From: Psychromonas sp. SP041
GTDB taxonomy: Bacteria; Pseudomonadota; Gammaproteobacteria; Enterobacterales; Psychromonadaceae
Assembly (NCBI RefSeq): GCF_000470315.2
Contig: NZ_CBRF02000003.1
Span: 117,050 to 181,049, forward strand
DNA: 64,000 bases
Direction: 5' to 3'
The notes beneath the pieces are model-generated. The model ran no database searches and was not told the DNA's origin. It saw only the letters and a program-made list of their open reading frames with translations. Positions 36,317-46,249 of this stretch are shown one piece after another. Within the stretch, counting starts at the first letter, position 1. Each line of letters starts with the position of its first letter. Both the position numbers and the translations under genes were made by a program.

Positions 36317-36338
36317 TGCTTATTAATATTAATAAGCA
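36317..36338. repeat. Perfect 22-bp palindrome after the cca stop
   Basis: Begins directly after the TAA of cca and reads TGCTTATTAAT followed by its exact reverse complement. There is no loop and no T-run, so it is a poor intrinsic terminator; it may be a protein-binding dyad or a transcript-end hairpin. Confidence 0.5.
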
Positions 36339-36566
36339 GGTTGAATAACTGCTTAGGTTGACTCACTTATCAAGCGATTTATTTTCGTTAAGCTATATTA
36401 ACTAATATTGCCTAACGATATGTCTCGCTTTAGAACGCCAATAGGCCTAGCACATAAGTATCAAAGCTGATGATAAAACCACCTTTGATAGTTTAAATTA
36501 AATAACCTCAGTTTTGGATAAGCAAGGCGATACAACACTTAATAATCCTGTCTTAAAATATCTAAC

Positions 36567-37367
36567 TTAACCAGCTAAAATATAAAATAAAGCCGTACCT
36601 AATATTAATCGATAGATAACAAACGGTAACATACCAACTTTATTTAATAAGATTAAAAACACATGAATGCATAAAATCGCACTAATAAATGAAACACCAG
36701 CCCCTAAAAATAAAGACGACCAATCAACATTCTCATCAGATAAAACAAACTTTAATAAATCATACCCCGATGCCATCGCAATAATTGGAATTGACATTAA
36801 AAAAGAAAAGCGAGCAGCAGCATTACGCGTTAAACCAAGCATTAAGCCAGCGGTAATAGTGATCCCAGAGCGAGATGTTCCAGGAATTAAAGCGAGAGCC
36901 TGTGCAAAACCTAAAATAATGGCGCCTTTTAACCCTGTTTGATATTCAGTTTTTACTTGTGTTGCTTTTGCATCTGCCCACCAAAGTAACAAACCGAAGA
37001 CAATAGTAGTTATTGCAATGACATAACCACTACGTAAATATACTTCAATATAATCTTTACCTAAAAAACCAATCGCTGCAGCCGGAATAGTTGACCAAAT
37101 AATCCACCATGCTAATTTGCTATCTTGGCTATGATTTTTATTTTTTATTGAATCAACCCAGGCAACAGACATATTATTAACTTCACGATAAAAATAGATC
37201 AATACAGCTGATAAAGTACCAATATTCAACATTAAATCAAAAGCTAAGCCTTGATCTTGCCAACCTAATAATACTGACGGTAAAATTAAATGTGCTGAAC
37301 TGGAAATAGGTAAAAACTCAGTTAATCCTTGAATCAAAGCTAATACAACAATCTCTAAAATACTCAT
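36567..37367 (-). CDS. uppP: Undecaprenyl-diphosphatase UppP (BacA)
   Basis: A 266-residue inner-membrane enzyme with about eight TM helices that dephosphorylates undecaprenyl pyrophosphate, recycling the lipid carrier of peptidoglycan and O-antigen; extra copies give bacitracin resistance. The two catalytic motifs are evident: [16 protein letters not shown] near residue 14 and [17 protein letters not shown] near 165. Full length. It is 33 bases downstream of folK on the same strand. The cca-uppP-folB-plsY order matches E. coli, with folK added here. Confidence 0.94.
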   Translation of the reverse strand: MSILEIVVLALIQGLTEFLPISSSAHLILPSVLLGWQDQGLAFDLMLNIGTLSAVLIYFYREVNNMSVAWVDSIKNKNHSQDSKLAWWIIWSTIPAAAIGFLGKDYIEVYLRSGYVIAITTIVFGLLLWWADAKATQVKTEYQTGLKGAIILGFAQALALIPGTSRSGITITAGLMLGLTRNAAARFSFLMSIPIIAMASGYDLLKFVLSDENVDWSSLFLGAGVSFISAILCIHVFLILLNKVGMLPFVIYRLILGTALFYILAG

Positions 37368-37400
37368 TTTTATCTCATCTGCTTATGTAGAATCACTGTA

Positions 37401-37889
37401 TTAATTTAATATTGGCGATGCTACTTTCCATAATTTTTGTTTGCCCACTGGATATTGCGACCATAAAGAATGGTAACTAACACCTAAAATGGGGTGAGTT
37501 AATGTGGGTGCTAATTCAGCTAAAGGTTGAAGCACAAAAGCATTTTTGGTGATCTCTGCACGAGGGAGATCTAATGTACGATCTATTGTTTGATCATATA
37601 ACAATAAATCTAAATCCAACGTCCTTGGAGCATATTTAATGGCTTTTTCAGGACGACCTAACTGCACTTCTATTTGCTTTAGTTTTTGTATAACCAGTGA
37701 GATTGATAACTCGCTATTTAGTTCCACGACTAAATTATAAAAAAGTCCTCCTTTAAACCCAACAGACTCACTTTCAAAAATACTGGATAACTTGAGCTCC
37801 CCGAAGGTATCTTTTAATAACAGTATCCCTTCTCGAATATTGTCTTGCCGATTGATACTAGAACCGACACCAACAAAAATATGAGCCAC
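37401..37889 (-). CDS. folK: HPPK: 2-amino-4-hydroxy-6-hydroxymethyldihydropteridine diphosphokinase
   Basis: 162 residues. Transfers pyrophosphate from ATP to 6-hydroxymethyl-dihydropterin in folate synthesis. Characteristic parts are the N-terminal GVGSSINRQDNIREG, the VGFKGGLFYNLVVEL strand, the RPEKAIKYAPRTLDLDLLLYD motif with the catalytic aspartates, and FVLQPLAELAP. Its ATG abuts the last base of folB (shared coordinate 37889), so the two folate genes are translationally coupled. E. coli keeps a folK elsewhere, beside pcnB; whether this cell has a second copy cannot be seen. Confidence 0.93.
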   Translation of the reverse strand: MAHIFVGVGSSINRQDNIREGILLLKDTFGELKLSSIFESESVGFKGGLFYNLVVELNSELSISLVIQKLKQIEVQLGRPEKAIKYAPRTLDLDLLLYDQTIDRTLDLPRAEITKNAFVLQPLAELAPTLTHPILGVSYHSLWSQYPVGKQKLWKVASPILN

Positions 37890-38242
37890 TACTTTATTCC
37901 ACGCTCAATTTGTACACCTAAGCTCTGTGCATTAGCTAATGCGCCAGGTTTATGCAATGTTAATTTTATCCATGTCACCGAAAATTCTTTCATGATCAAT
38001 GCCGCAACGCGTTCCGCCATCGTTTCAATTAATTCAAATTGATTTTGTTGTGCAAACTGGTTTACACGTTCAGAAACACTAAAATAATTCAATGCAAGGT
38101 TAATGTCATCATTATCAGCTGCTGGTTTATTGTTAAAAGCCATTTCTAGGTCAAAATACAACTTTTGCTGCACTCCTTTTTCCCAACCATAAACACCAAT
38201 TTTACTAATCACTTGTAACTGTTTGATAAAAACAATATCCAT
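37889..38242 (-). CDS. folB: Dihydroneopterin aldolase FolB
   Basis: A 117-residue T-fold enzyme that cleaves dihydroneopterin to 6-hydroxymethyl-dihydropterin and glycolaldehyde, the step just before FolK. MDIVFIKQLQVISKIGVYGWEK, the dimer/tetramer strand LYFDLEMA, the FELIETMAERVA helix with the glutamate ligand and the C-terminal KLTLHKPGAL segment are all present. Normal length. Divergent from plsY and overlapping folK by one base. Confidence 0.93.
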   Translation of the reverse strand: MDIVFIKQLQVISKIGVYGWEKGVQQKLYFDLEMAFNNKPAADNDDINLALNYFSVSERVNQFAQQNQFELIETMAERVAALIMKEFSVTWIKLTLHKPGALANAQSLGVQIERGIK

Positions 38243-38413
38243 TTTTTGAATCCTTTAACTATAGTTATTTTTATACAACGAAGCTTTTTTTTGTACTTGT
38301 TAGCGAGTAAACTCGACCGCTAAACTGAATATTATAATGAGTTAATAAAATTTTTATCTATATACCTATTATAATTGCACCGCATTTTACCTTAATAGGA
38401 TGAAATAAGTACC

Positions 38414-39010
38414 ATGATTATATTGGCAACACTTATTTTTAGCATATCTGCTTATTTTCTAGGTGCACTAAATGGTGCGATTTTATTATGTCGATTTAAA
38501 GGTTGGCCAGACCCAAGATTACATGGATCAAAAAACCCTGGTGCAACTAATATATTACGAATACATCACGCCCAAGCAGCCTGTCTAGTACTTCTATTTG
38601 ACCTATTAAAAGGCACTTTACCCGTTTATTTAGCTTACTTTGTTGGCATTCCACCTATTGGTATTGGGCTGATCGGGATTGCGACTTGTTTAGGCCATAT
38701 ATTTCCTCCTTACTTTGAATTTAAAGGAGGAAAAGCTGTAGCAACAGGATTAGGTACATTGTTACCTTTGGGAATGGATATGACTGGGTTAGTTGTTATT
38801 ACCTGGTTATTAACCGTTGCAATAAGTGGCTATGCTTCATTAGCAGCCATTGTAACTGCCATTGCCGCCCCCATTTTTGTAAACCACATCAAACCGGAGT
38901 TCACTTTGCCTGTTTTAATGCTTTCATGCTTAATCATTCTGAGGCATATCAGTAATATTCGACGCTTATTAACAGGTAAAGAAAATAAAATAGTGAACTG
39001 GAAACAATAA
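38414..39010 (+). CDS. plsY: Acyl-phosphate:glycerol-3-phosphate acyltransferase PlsY
   Basis: 198 residues, five TM helices. Acylates glycerol-3-phosphate from acyl-phosphate. Three conserved cytoplasmic loops are seen: [33 protein letters not shown], and a C-terminal [16 protein letters not shown], matching the usual motifs. The same genome also carries plsB (10.6-13.0 kb), so both routes to lysophosphatidate are represented, as in E. coli. Divergent from folB. Confidence 0.93.
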   Translation: MIILATLIFSISAYFLGALNGAILLCRFKGWPDPRLHGSKNPGATNILRIHHAQAACLVLLFDLLKGTLPVYLAYFVGIPPIGIGLIGIATCLGHIFPPYFEFKGGKAVATGLGTLLPLGMDMTGLVVITWLLTVAISGYASLAAIVTAIAAPIFVNHIKPEFTLPVLMLSCLIILRHISNIRRLLTGKENKIVNWKQ

Positions 39011-39134
39011 TATCCATAAAGAGATTGGTAGTTAAAGGCAATCTCGTTATAATTAAAGAAATCACAGCAAATACACAATAATTACCAGGATTGGTAAAAA
39101 TATTGGCATTTTATTAACACTTACAGGAGTTCAT

Positions 39135-39560
39135 GTGACCCTTATTAAACGTCTCAGCCTATTTATCACTCTTTCAATAAGCCTGTTCAGCGTATCAAGC
39201 TTTGCACAAGATTTCTCTGATGAAGCGATTGCAAATCGTATCGCTCCTATTAGTGATGTATATATAGATGGTGAAATTGTCACTGCGAATACCGCTAGTG
39301 CATCAGATGAACCTGCAGAACCGCGTACTGGTGAACAAGTTTACGGTACATTTTGTATAGCCTGTCATGGCACTGGTGCTGCTGGAGCTCCAATCAAAGG
39401 AGATGCTGCTGCATGGGGACCTCGTATAGCACAAGGTGAAGAAACGTTAATTAAACATGCTCTTTCAGGCTTTAATGCAATGCCAGCCAAAGGAACTTGT
39501 AGTAATTGTAGCGACGATGAAATTATTGCAACAGTTAAATTCTTAACTCAAGGTTTATAA
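39135..39560 (+). CDS. Cytochrome c5 family monohaem protein
   Basis: 141 residues: a signal peptide (to about residue 24, SSFAQ), a ~35-residue linker and a class I c-type domain. Haem attachment is CIACH near residue 75 and the sixth ligand is likely the Met in NAMPAKG. The following CSNC pair is the extra disulfide typical of cytochrome c5. It is a periplasmic electron carrier, probably to a terminal oxidase or reductase. Start is GTG 39135: the ATG overlapping it by one base runs into TGA, and CAGGAG lies five bases upstream. Monocistronic with its own terminator. Confidence 0.9.
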   Translation: MTLIKRLSLFITLSISLFSVSSFAQDFSDEAIANRIAPISDVYIDGEIVTANTASASDEPAEPRTGEQVYGTFCIACHGTGAAGAPIKGDAAAWGPRIAQGEETLIKHALSGFNAMPAKGTCSNCSDDEIIATVKFLTQGL

Positions 39561-39609
39561 TAAGCGCTAAAGCCTTTATTATTACATTTGTGCATTATAA
39601 AAAATGATA

Positions 39610-39638
39610 AAAAGACGAATTTAGATTCGTCTTTTTTT
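39610..39638 (+). terminator. Intrinsic terminator after cytochrome c5
   Basis: AAAAGACGAAT / ATTCGTCTTTT with a TTAG loop and a seven-T tract. The same region is upstream of gloA, whose ATG is 30 bases away. Confidence 0.8.
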
Positions 39639-39667
39639 ATAGCTATTTTCGACAAAGGACAAGTATT

Positions 39668-40078
39668 ATGCGTTTATTACACACTATGTTACGTGTTACT
39701 GATTTGCAAAAGTCATTAGATTTTTACCAAAATGTACTGGATATGAAATTGTTACGCCAGTCAGAAAATGCTGAGTATAAGTATACGCTTGCATTTTTAG
39801 GTTACGGTGATGAGCTTGATACAACGGTTATTGAATTAACTTATAACTGGGGTACAGACGCTTATGATTTAGGTAATGCTTACGGCCATATTGCGATTGA
39901 AACAGATGATATTTACCAAACTTGTGAAAAAATAAAAAGCTTAGGTGGCGTTATCACACGTGAAGCCGGACCCGTAAAAGGCGGTACTACCGTAATTGCA
40001 TTTGTAAAAGACCCTGATGGTTATATGATTGAATTAATCAATAAAAAAGATGCGGGTAAAGGGCTAGGCGAAAGCTAA
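39668..40078 (+). CDS. gloA: Lactoylglutathione lyase (glyoxalase I)
   Basis: 136 residues. Converts the hemithioacetal of methylglyoxal and glutathione to S-lactoylglutathione. Metal ligands of the bacterial Ni-type enzyme are visible: H5 in [11 protein letters not shown]56 in [10 protein letters not shown]75 in [10 protein letters not shown] and E123 in GYMIELIN. The methylglyoxal synthase gene mgsA lies 18 kb away in the same window, so this cell both makes and detoxifies methylglyoxal. The ribosome site is GACAAAGGACAAG. Confidence 0.94.
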   Translation: MRLLHTMLRVTDLQKSLDFYQNVLDMKLLRQSENAEYKYTLAFLGYGDELDTTVIELTYNWGTDAYDLGNAYGHIAIETDDIYQTCEKIKSLGGVITREAGPVKGGTTVIAFVKDPDGYMIELINKKDAGKGLGES

Positions 40079-40095
40079 TTATTAGACTAATCACT

Positions 40096-40127
40096 TAGCT
40101 TGATGGGTCAGTAGCTTGATAAGTCAG
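40096..40127. repeat. 16-bp tandem duplication
   Basis: TAGCTTGATGGGTCAG is followed immediately by TAGCTTGATAAGTCAG, two mismatches in sixteen. It lies between the gloA stop and the shared terminator. It looks like replication slippage or a paired protein site. Confidence 0.6.
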
Positions 40128-40160
40128 TGTCGAATAGAAAACGGCATATTAAGATTAAAT

Positions 40161-40191
40161 AAAAAAGGCTGATTCAATATCAGCCTTTTTT
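40161..40191. terminator. Bidirectional terminator between gloA and trpS
   Basis: A 13-bp perfect stem (AAAAAAGGCTGAT and its complement) around TCAAT. Both arms end in six A/T, serving the convergent gloA and trpS transcripts. Confidence 0.8.
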
Positions 40192-40233
40192 GTATCCATT
40201 TATTACGTCTTAGCATTGATTTAATAAATGTAT

Positions 40234-41235
40234 TTATTTAGGTAAGAAGCCAACACGATCATACACTTTAGCAAGTGTTTCAGCCGCTCGTTCACGGGCT
40301 TTTTCAGCTCCCACTCTTGCCATTGCTTGCAATGCAGCTTCATCAGCACGTAATGCTTTAAAACGTGCTTGAATTGGCTCTAATAAGGTTACTACTGCAT
40401 CAGCTGTATCTGACTTTAAGTGCCCATACATTTTATCTTCATATTCAGGAATCAAGCTTTCGATTGATTTACCAGTAGAGCATGAAAGTAATGTTAGAAG
40501 GTTAGAGACACCTGGCTTTTCAGTAGTATCAAAATAAATACGTGCTTGCTCGTCAGTATCCGTCATCGCACTTTTAATTTTCTTTGCTATTTTCTTTGGA
40601 TCTTCTAATAACGCAATAAAGTTCTTTTCATTATCGTCAGATTTAGACATCTTCTTAGTTGGATCTTGTAAACTCATGATGCGAGCGCCGTGCTCTGGAA
40701 TAGCAGGTTCTGGCACAACAAAAGTATCACCGTAAGCATTATTGAAGCGAGTCGCAATATCTCGTGCTAATTCAAGATGCTGTTTTTGATCGCTACCAAC
40801 AGGTACGCTTTGTGGTCCATATAATAAAATATCTGCCGCCATTAATACAGGGTAGCTGTACAAACCCGCGTTAATATTGGTCACATTTTTTTGCGATTTA
40901 TCTTTAAACTGCGTCATACGGTTTAATTCACCCATTTGTGTATGACAGTTTAAAATCCAAGATAATTCAGCATGTTCTGGTACTTGAGATTGAATAAACA
41001 TAGTACTTTTTTGTGGGTCAATACCAACAGCTTGATACATTGCTAAACCATCATAAATCGCACTGCGTAACGCTTTTGGGTCTTGGCGAACTGTAATCGC
41101 ATGTAAATCGACAAGGCAAAATAGACAGTCGTGCGTTTCTTGCATCACAACCCATTGACGTAATGCGCCCATGTAGTTACCGATAGTTAACCCACCTGAA
41201 GGCTGGCATCCACTTAATACAACTGGTTTAGTCAT
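40234..41235 (-). CDS. trpS: Tryptophanyl-tRNA synthetase TrpS
   Basis: 333 residues, class I aminoacyl-tRNA synthetase. The HIGH-like motif is TIGNYMGAL near the N-terminus and the KMSKS loop is KKMSKSDD near residue 194. [37 protein letters not shown] and [17 protein letters not shown] are family landmarks. It ends the long aroK-aroB-damX-dam-rpe-gph-trpS run, the same gene order as E. coli, and is followed by a strong terminator. No leader peptide or trp attenuator was seen. Confidence 0.96.
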   Translation of the reverse strand: MTKPVVLSGCQPSGGLTIGNYMGALRQWVVMQETHDCLFCLVDLHAITVRQDPKALRSAIYDGLAMYQAVGIDPQKSTMFIQSQVPEHAELSWILNCHTQMGELNRMTQFKDKSQKNVTNINAGLYSYPVLMAADILLYGPQSVPVGSDQKQHLELARDIATRFNNAYGDTFVVPEPAIPEHGARIMSLQDPTKKMSKSDDNEKNFIALLEDPKKIAKKIKSAMTDTDEQARIYFDTTEKPGVSNLLTLLSCSTGKSIESLIPEYEDKMYGHLKSDTADAVVTLLEPIQARFKALRADEAALQAMARVGAEKARERAAETLAKVYDRVGFLPK

Positions 41236-41256
41236 TGTTTATTTCCTTCACTGCTT

Positions 41257-41928
41257 TTAAAGCAATGTTAATAATTCATCAAAATGATTAATAAGATAAT
41301 CTGGGTTCATATCTGCAATCGGATCACCGAAGTTGTATCCGTAAGTTAAAGCAATTGTTTTTACCTGTGCATTTTGTCCAGCTAAAATATCGTTACGAGA
41401 ATCACCTACCATCACGGTTTGAGATTGACTGACATTGAAATGCTCACAGGCATGATTAACTTGCATTGGATCAGGTTTATTTTTAGCTAAGGTATCACCG
41501 CCAATTAATAAATCAAAACAACGATTTATTCCAAAATACTTTAGTAATTTAGGGAGGAATTGTTCTGATTTATTAGTGACCAAAGCAATTTTATAGCCTT
41601 TATCTTGTAATGAAAACAAAGTACTTTTTACTGCTGGGTATAAACCCGATTCTGTATTCAAAAATTGCTGGTAGTAATCTTCAAAGGTAGCTACTGCTTG
41701 AGTTAGTTCAGTATCAGATATCGCTTTATCTTGAACATGTAATAAGCAGCGTTCAACCATTTTAGGAATGCCATCACCCACCCATGTTTTAACGATTAAG
41801 CCATTTACATTTGGTAATGATAAATCGTCTAACATTGCATTCAATGCTAAACGCAAGTCAGGCACACTATTGACTAAGGTGCCATCAAGATCAAAACAAA
41901 TTAATTTAATATCAGTAATTTGGGACAT
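41257..41928 (-). CDS. gph: Phosphoglycolate phosphatase Gph
   Basis: A 223-residue HAD hydrolase. Dephosphorylates 2-phosphoglycolate, a by-product of oxidative DNA 3'-end repair. HAD motif I is CFDLDGTLVNS, motif II lies in ALVTNKS, the lysine in AKNKPDPMQ and motif III in VMVGDSRNDI. Position between rpe and trpS is diagnostic for Gph among the many HAD phosphatases. It starts 12 bases after rpe and ends 21 before trpS. Confidence 0.93.
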   Translation of the reverse strand: MSQITDIKLICFDLDGTLVNSVPDLRLALNAMLDDLSLPNVNGLIVKTWVGDGIPKMVERCLLHVQDKAISDTELTQAVATFEDYYQQFLNTESGLYPAVKSTLFSLQDKGYKIALVTNKSEQFLPKLLKYFGINRCFDLLIGGDTLAKNKPDPMQVNHACEHFNVSQSQTVMVGDSRNDILAGQNAQVKTIALTYGYNFGDPIADMNPDYLINHFDELLTLL

Positions 41929-41940
41929 ATTAACTCATCT

Positions 41941-42612
41941 CTATTTTACTTGAGCTAGCTGTTCACGCATATCGTCAATAACCGCTTTATAATCTGGTTG
42001 ATTAAAGATAGCTGATCCTGCAACGAACATATCTGCGCCTGCTTCTGCAATCTCTTTAATATTATCCGTTTTAACACCACCATCGACTTGTAGGCGAATA
42101 TCTCGGCCACTATCATCGATTAACTTACGTACTTGGCGTAGTTTTTCAAGTGTATGAGGAATGAATGATTGACCACCGAAACCTGGGTTTACTGACATTA
42201 ATAAAACTACATCGAGTCTATCCATAACGTGCGTTAATTCTTCTAATGAAGAGGCTGGATTTAAAACTAATCCTGCTTTACAGCCATGATCTTTAATTAA
42301 TTGTAACGAGCGATCAACATGCTTTGAAGCATCAGGGTGGAAAGTAATGATCGATGCACCAGCATTAGCAAATTCAACAATCATTGTATCGACAGGTTCT
42401 ACCATGAGATGCACGTCGATTGGCGCTGTAATACCAAAGTCGCGTAACGCTTTACAAACCATTGGACCGATCGTTAAGTTAGGAACGTAATGGTTATCCA
42501 TTACATCAAAATGCACTACATCAGCACCATCGTCTAATACTTTTTGAACATCTTCGCCTAAACGAGCAAAGTCTGCAGAAAGGATAGAAGGTGCAATTAA
42601 ATAATCAGTCAT
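41941..42612 (-). CDS. rpe: Ribulose-phosphate 3-epimerase Rpe
   Basis: A 223-residue TIM-barrel enzyme interconverting ribulose 5-phosphate and xylulose 5-phosphate in the pentose phosphate pathway. [33 protein letters not shown] (metal-binding His and Asp), [20 protein letters not shown] and LQVDGGVK are all characteristic. Full length. It follows dam by 96 bases, the largest internal gap of this operon, so a local promoter is possible. Confidence 0.95.
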   Translation of the reverse strand: MTDYLIAPSILSADFARLGEDVQKVLDDGADVVHFDVMDNHYVPNLTIGPMVCKALRDFGITAPIDVHLMVEPVDTMIVEFANAGASIITFHPDASKHVDRSLQLIKDHGCKAGLVLNPASSLEELTHVMDRLDVVLLMSVNPGFGGQSFIPHTLEKLRQVRKLIDDSGRDIRLQVDGGVKTDNIKEIAEAGADMFVAGSAIFNQPDYKAVIDDMREQLAQVK

Positions 42613-42708
42613 GGTGGTTTGTCCCTAGATAGAAATAAGCTAAATAATGAAAGTATTATTCTACCTAAGCGACGCCTAACACACTAATTTTTATTTCTGA
42701 TGTTTGCT

Positions 42709-43527
42709 CTATATTGATTTTTTAGCAGGGAAAAATGCAAATAGCTCTGCAACAGGTTTGCGATCTGTGGATTTACTACTAATCGTACGTGATACAAAAA
42801 TTTTATCGCAATCAGCATCTCGGTATAACTCTTGCGTTAACGTTGTATCATGATTGCTTAACAGAACAGCGGCTTTACTTTCACGCGCCAATTTTGCTAA
42901 CTGCGCTTGATCATCTAGGCTAAATCCTTGTGTTGCATAACTGGTAAAAGAAGCACTCTTACTTAATGGTACATAGGGAGGATCGCAGTAAAGTACATCA
43001 CTATCACGCAGATATAAAAACAGCTTTTGATAAGGTTTACAGGTAAACGTTGCTTTTTTAGCTTTTTCAGAAAAATATAATAGCTCGTTCTCTGGAAAAT
43101 ACGGCTGTTTATAACGACCAAAAGGGACATTAAAACCACCACTTTTATTATAACGACACAAGCCGTTATAGCCATGACGATTCATATATAAAAATAACAA
43201 TGAACGTAAGTAGACATCTTCACTTTTATTAAATTTCTCACGTAACTGATAATAAACATCTTCTTGATTATATTCAGGTTGGAAATAAACCTTCGCATCG
43301 TGAATAAACTGTTTAGGCTTACGTTTAATAATTTTATACATTTCAATTAGATCAGGATTGATATCATTGAGTATGTACTCATCAAAGTCACTATTTAAAA
43401 ATACTGATCCTGCGCCTACAAAAGGTTCTATTAAACGTTTTGCTTCAGGTAAACGAGCATTAATCTGCTCTGTTAGTGTGTATTTACCACCTGCCCATTT
43501 TAAAAAGGCTCTATTTTTTTTATTCAT
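42709..43527 (-). CDS. dam: DNA adenine methyltransferase Dam
   Basis: 272 residues. Methylates adenine in GATC, controlling mismatch-repair strand choice, replication initiation and gene expression. The SAM-binding FLKWAGGKYTL motif opens the protein, FVGAGSVFLN follows, and the catalytic DPPY motif is DVLYCDPPYVPLS near residue 180. Operon context (aroKB-damX-dam-rpe) marks this as the housekeeping Dam, not a restriction-modification enzyme. It overlaps damX by eight bases, so translation is coupled. Confidence 0.95.
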   Translation of the reverse strand: MNKKNRAFLKWAGGKYTLTEQINARLPEAKRLIEPFVGAGSVFLNSDFDEYILNDINPDLIEMYKIIKRKPKQFIHDAKVYFQPEYNQEDVYYQLREKFNKSEDVYLRSLLFLYMNRHGYNGLCRYNKSGGFNVPFGRYKQPYFPENELLYFSEKAKKATFTCKPYQKLFLYLRDSDVLYCDPPYVPLSKSASFTSYATQGFSLDDQAQLAKLARESKAAVLLSNHDTTLTQELYRDADCDKIFVSRTISSKSTDRKPVAELFAFFPAKKSI

Positions 43528-45172
43528 TATTTAACCGCAAATCATTATGTACCGCTTGCCATGTTTTTATCCAAGTTGGCATACCTTTAAATGCTTCAGG
43601 TAAACTTTTAATTGCCAAATTTGCAGATTCTACCGAAGAATACTCACCATAAATAACTACAAACCAAGGTTTATTATTTCGAATTGTTTTATAGGAAAAC
43701 ACATTTTCTGTATTTGATTTATATTTTTGTTGGAAAGCAGCTAAATAGGGACGAGATGCCATTCCAGAAATTTGCACGGTGAAATTGTCAGGATTTTTAG
43801 ACCGCAAAATATAAGAAGGTGTCAGTAAACTATCTTCTTTTTCCGTAGATGTTAAAGGTTTATCTTTTTTCACAACAGAAGTTGAAACATTTATTAGTAA
43901 TTCGTCTACAACATTCAATATTTCTTCATCATTACTTTCAACTGTTGGCTTGATATCGCTATCAGTGATTTTCGTCACTTTTTGTTTTGTGGATATTAAT
44001 TCACTTTCAGAAGATGAATCTAATAAATCACCTTTGTTAATTACGTTATCGTTAATAACGGCAGGAAGTTGTAATAATAAAGGCACCTGATGTTGTTCAG
44101 TATTGTTATTAGCAGGCTGATTAGTCGTATCACTTAATATTGTCAATTCAATTAACTGATTATCTGATATGACAACACGTTGTTCTGTGTTATCAGATAA
44201 ACCTACCATTGACTGATTATTTTCAACACCAAGATCTAAAGTAGACCATGAACTAGCCAGGGATTCTTGTTTTGTCGACTCAGTAGAGGTTAGTCCTGTT
44301 ATTTTATCTTCTACTAGTAAATCGTTATCTGACGCATTGATTTGTAACGAGTTTGGTACAAACTTAGGATAAAGATAAGCGGCTAGTAGACTGACAATAA
44401 TGACTAACATAAGCATTAACAACACTGCAGGGAGTTTTGTTTTTATCCAAGAAGGAGGCACAGTTTCAAGTAAGCCTTGGCTTAAGTTTTCTGCGAGTAT
44501 AATTATCTTTTGTGGATTACCATTACATAACGTTAACTGACGATTTAATGCATCTTGATGTTGTAATTTCGCTTGATAACCGACTTGTTGAAAATTATGC
44601 AATAGAAGCTCGTTCGCTTCTTGCACCCCTAATGGAGGTAGTGATAACTCAAGATGATTCAAAGTAGATTGGAGGCGACTCACTAAATGAGTCTCAAGAT
44701 AGGTTATATAGTCTTGTGTCGTTTTTTCATCAGTCAGCAGTAAAACATTAAAAGTATTATCTTGTGCAACACTAGGCTCAGAAAATAACTCACATAATTC
44801 AATGATAAAACCAGCAGGTAAATATTGAGCGTTATCAATAATGATTAATTTGTTTTTGGTTTTCTTCTCTGATTGCTGTAATCGAAAGATAGTATCTAAT
44901 AGCTTATCTTCAGCATTAAATAATGCCTTATTATACAACTGAGCCACAATTTTTTGGCGTAATGCATTTTCTGTCGGCTCATTAACTAATGATATATACA
45001 CTTGCTGTAAATCACTCGGTAAAATATTGGAGAGATTTTCAGTCAGTGTACTCTTACCTGACCCAGCTTCTCCTGAAACGAAAGTAAGTGAAGAGGATAA
45101 ATAGATAAGATGTTGCAGTCGTTCTATTAACTGCAACTGAGAAGGAAGAGAGATTAATGTTCTTTCTACCAT
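43520..45172 (-). CDS. damX: Cell-division SPOR protein DamX with AAA domain
   Basis: 550 residues. An N-terminal AAA-type ATPase domain with Walker A SGEAGSGKST near residue 40 and Walker B LIIIDNAQYL. Then a TM helix (about 248-270), a long low-complexity Ser/Thr/Asp/Glu-rich periplasmic linker (about 275-455) and a C-terminal SPOR domain (about 465-540, FTVQISGMASRPYLAAFQQ). SPOR domains bind septal peptidoglycan lacking stem peptides. DamX localises to the division ring in E. coli. The length exceeds E. coli DamX (428), mainly through the linker and the fuller ATPase part. Confidence 0.9.
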   Translation of the reverse strand: MVERTLISLPSQLQLIERLQHLIYLSSSLTFVSGEAGSGKSTLTENLSNILPSDLQQVYISLVNEPTENALRQKIVAQLYNKALFNAEDKLLDTIFRLQQSEKKTKNKLIIIDNAQYLPAGFIIELCELFSEPSVAQDNTFNVLLLTDEKTTQDYITYLETHLVSRLQSTLNHLELSLPPLGVQEANELLLHNFQQVGYQAKLQHQDALNRQLTLCNGNPQKIIILAENLSQGLLETVPPSWIKTKLPAVLLMLMLVIIVSLLAAYLYPKFVPNSLQINASDNDLLVEDKITGLTSTESTKQESLASSWSTLDLGVENNQSMVGLSDNTEQRVVISDNQLIELTILSDTTNQPANNNTEQHQVPLLLQLPAVINDNVINKGDLLDSSSESELISTKQKVTKITDSDIKPTVESNDEEILNVVDELLINVSTSVVKKDKPLTSTEKEDSLLTPSYILRSKNPDNFTVQISGMASRPYLAAFQQKYKSNTENVFSYKTIRNNKPWFVVIYGEYSSVESANLAIKSLPEAFKGMPTWIKTWQAVHNDLRLNNE

Positions 45173-45178
45173 AATCGA

Positions 45179-46249
45179 TTACGATTCTATGACGTCACGA
45201 AGTACTTTCTCGCTAACATTATCAAATAATGCACTTGTTCCTACAGAAGTCGGTAAAACCAAACGTAATTGACCATTAAGCACTTTTTTATCTAATTGCA
45301 TATGTTCAGCAAAATGCTTGTATTGCATATCAGCAGGCGCAGCCAACGGTAAATCAAATGCTTCAATTAAATCAATGATTTGTTCTACATCGCTATGGTC
45401 TACTAACCCTAGGATATAAGAAGTTTCAGCAGCTAAGACCATTCCAACAGCTACCGCTTCACCATGCAACCAGTTACCATAACCTTGTTCAGCTTCAATA
45501 GCGTGACCAAAAGTATGACCCAGATTTAATAGAGCGCGAATGCCATGTTCTTTTTCATCTAACGCTACAACTTCAGCTTTAATAGCACAGCAACGCTTAA
45601 GCATATAAACAATTGCCGTTGGATCAAGTGATTTAATAGCTTCTATATTTGACTCTAACCAGCTAAAAAAGTCTTTATCATAAATGATACCGTACTTAAT
45701 CACTTCAGCCATACCGGCTGCAAACTCACGAGCAGGCAGTGTTTTTAAACACTCAATATCAATGATAACGGCCTGTGGTTGATAAAAAGCACCAATCATG
45801 TTTTTACCAAGCGGATGATTTACGGCCGTTTTACCACCGACTGAAGAATCAACTTGTGATAATAAGGTCGTTGGTATTTGTACAAATGCAATACCACGCT
45901 GATAACAAGCAGCTGCAAAGCCTGCCATATCACCAATAACACCACCACCTAATGCAACAATGGTTGTATCTCGCGCATGTTTTTTTTCTAATAATGCACT
46001 TAATATTATTTCGAATGTGTTTAATGTTTTATATTGCTCGCCATCAGGTAAAATAACTTCATCAATTTGATAATCTTTTAATGTGCTTTTACAAGCCTCT
46101 AAATACAGAGGTGCAACAACATCATTAGTCACAATCATGACTTTTTTGCCTTTTATCGCACTACTAAAAAGCGAAGTATCTGACAACAAATTTGAACCAA
46201 TAGAGATTGGGTAACTACGATCACCTAGATCAACGAGTAATTTTTCCAT
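45179..46249 (-). CDS. aroB: 3-Dehydroquinate synthase AroB
   Basis: 356 residues, second step of the shikimate pathway: NAD- and metal-dependent cyclisation of DAHP to 3-dehydroquinate. [53 protein letters not shown] and [30 protein letters not shown] hold the NAD-binding, substrate and metal-ligand residues. The ATG shares its first base with the end of aroK (TAATG-type overlap). Confidence 0.96.
   Translation of the reverse strand: MEKLLVDLGDRSYPISIGSNLLSDTSLFSSAIKGKKVMIVTNDVVAPLYLEACKSTLKDYQIDEVILPDGEQYKTLNTFEIILSALLEKKHARDTTIVALGGGVIGDMAGFAAACYQRGIAFVQIPTTLLSQVDSSVGGKTAVNHPLGKNMIGAFYQPQAVIIDIECLKTLPAREFAAGMAEVIKYGIIYDKDFFSWLESNIEAIKSLDPTAIVYMLKRCCAIKAEVVALDEKEHGIRALLNLGHTFGHAIEAEQGYGNWLHGEAVAVGMVLAAETSYILGLVDHSDVEQIIDLIEAFDLPLAAPADMQYKHFAEHMQLDKKVLNGQLRLVLPTSVGTSALFDNVSEKVLRDVIES

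Noticed and set aside
42963..43175. 70-codon frame inside dam
   Set aside because: Same strand but shifted; dam itself has the DPPY motif and full length here.
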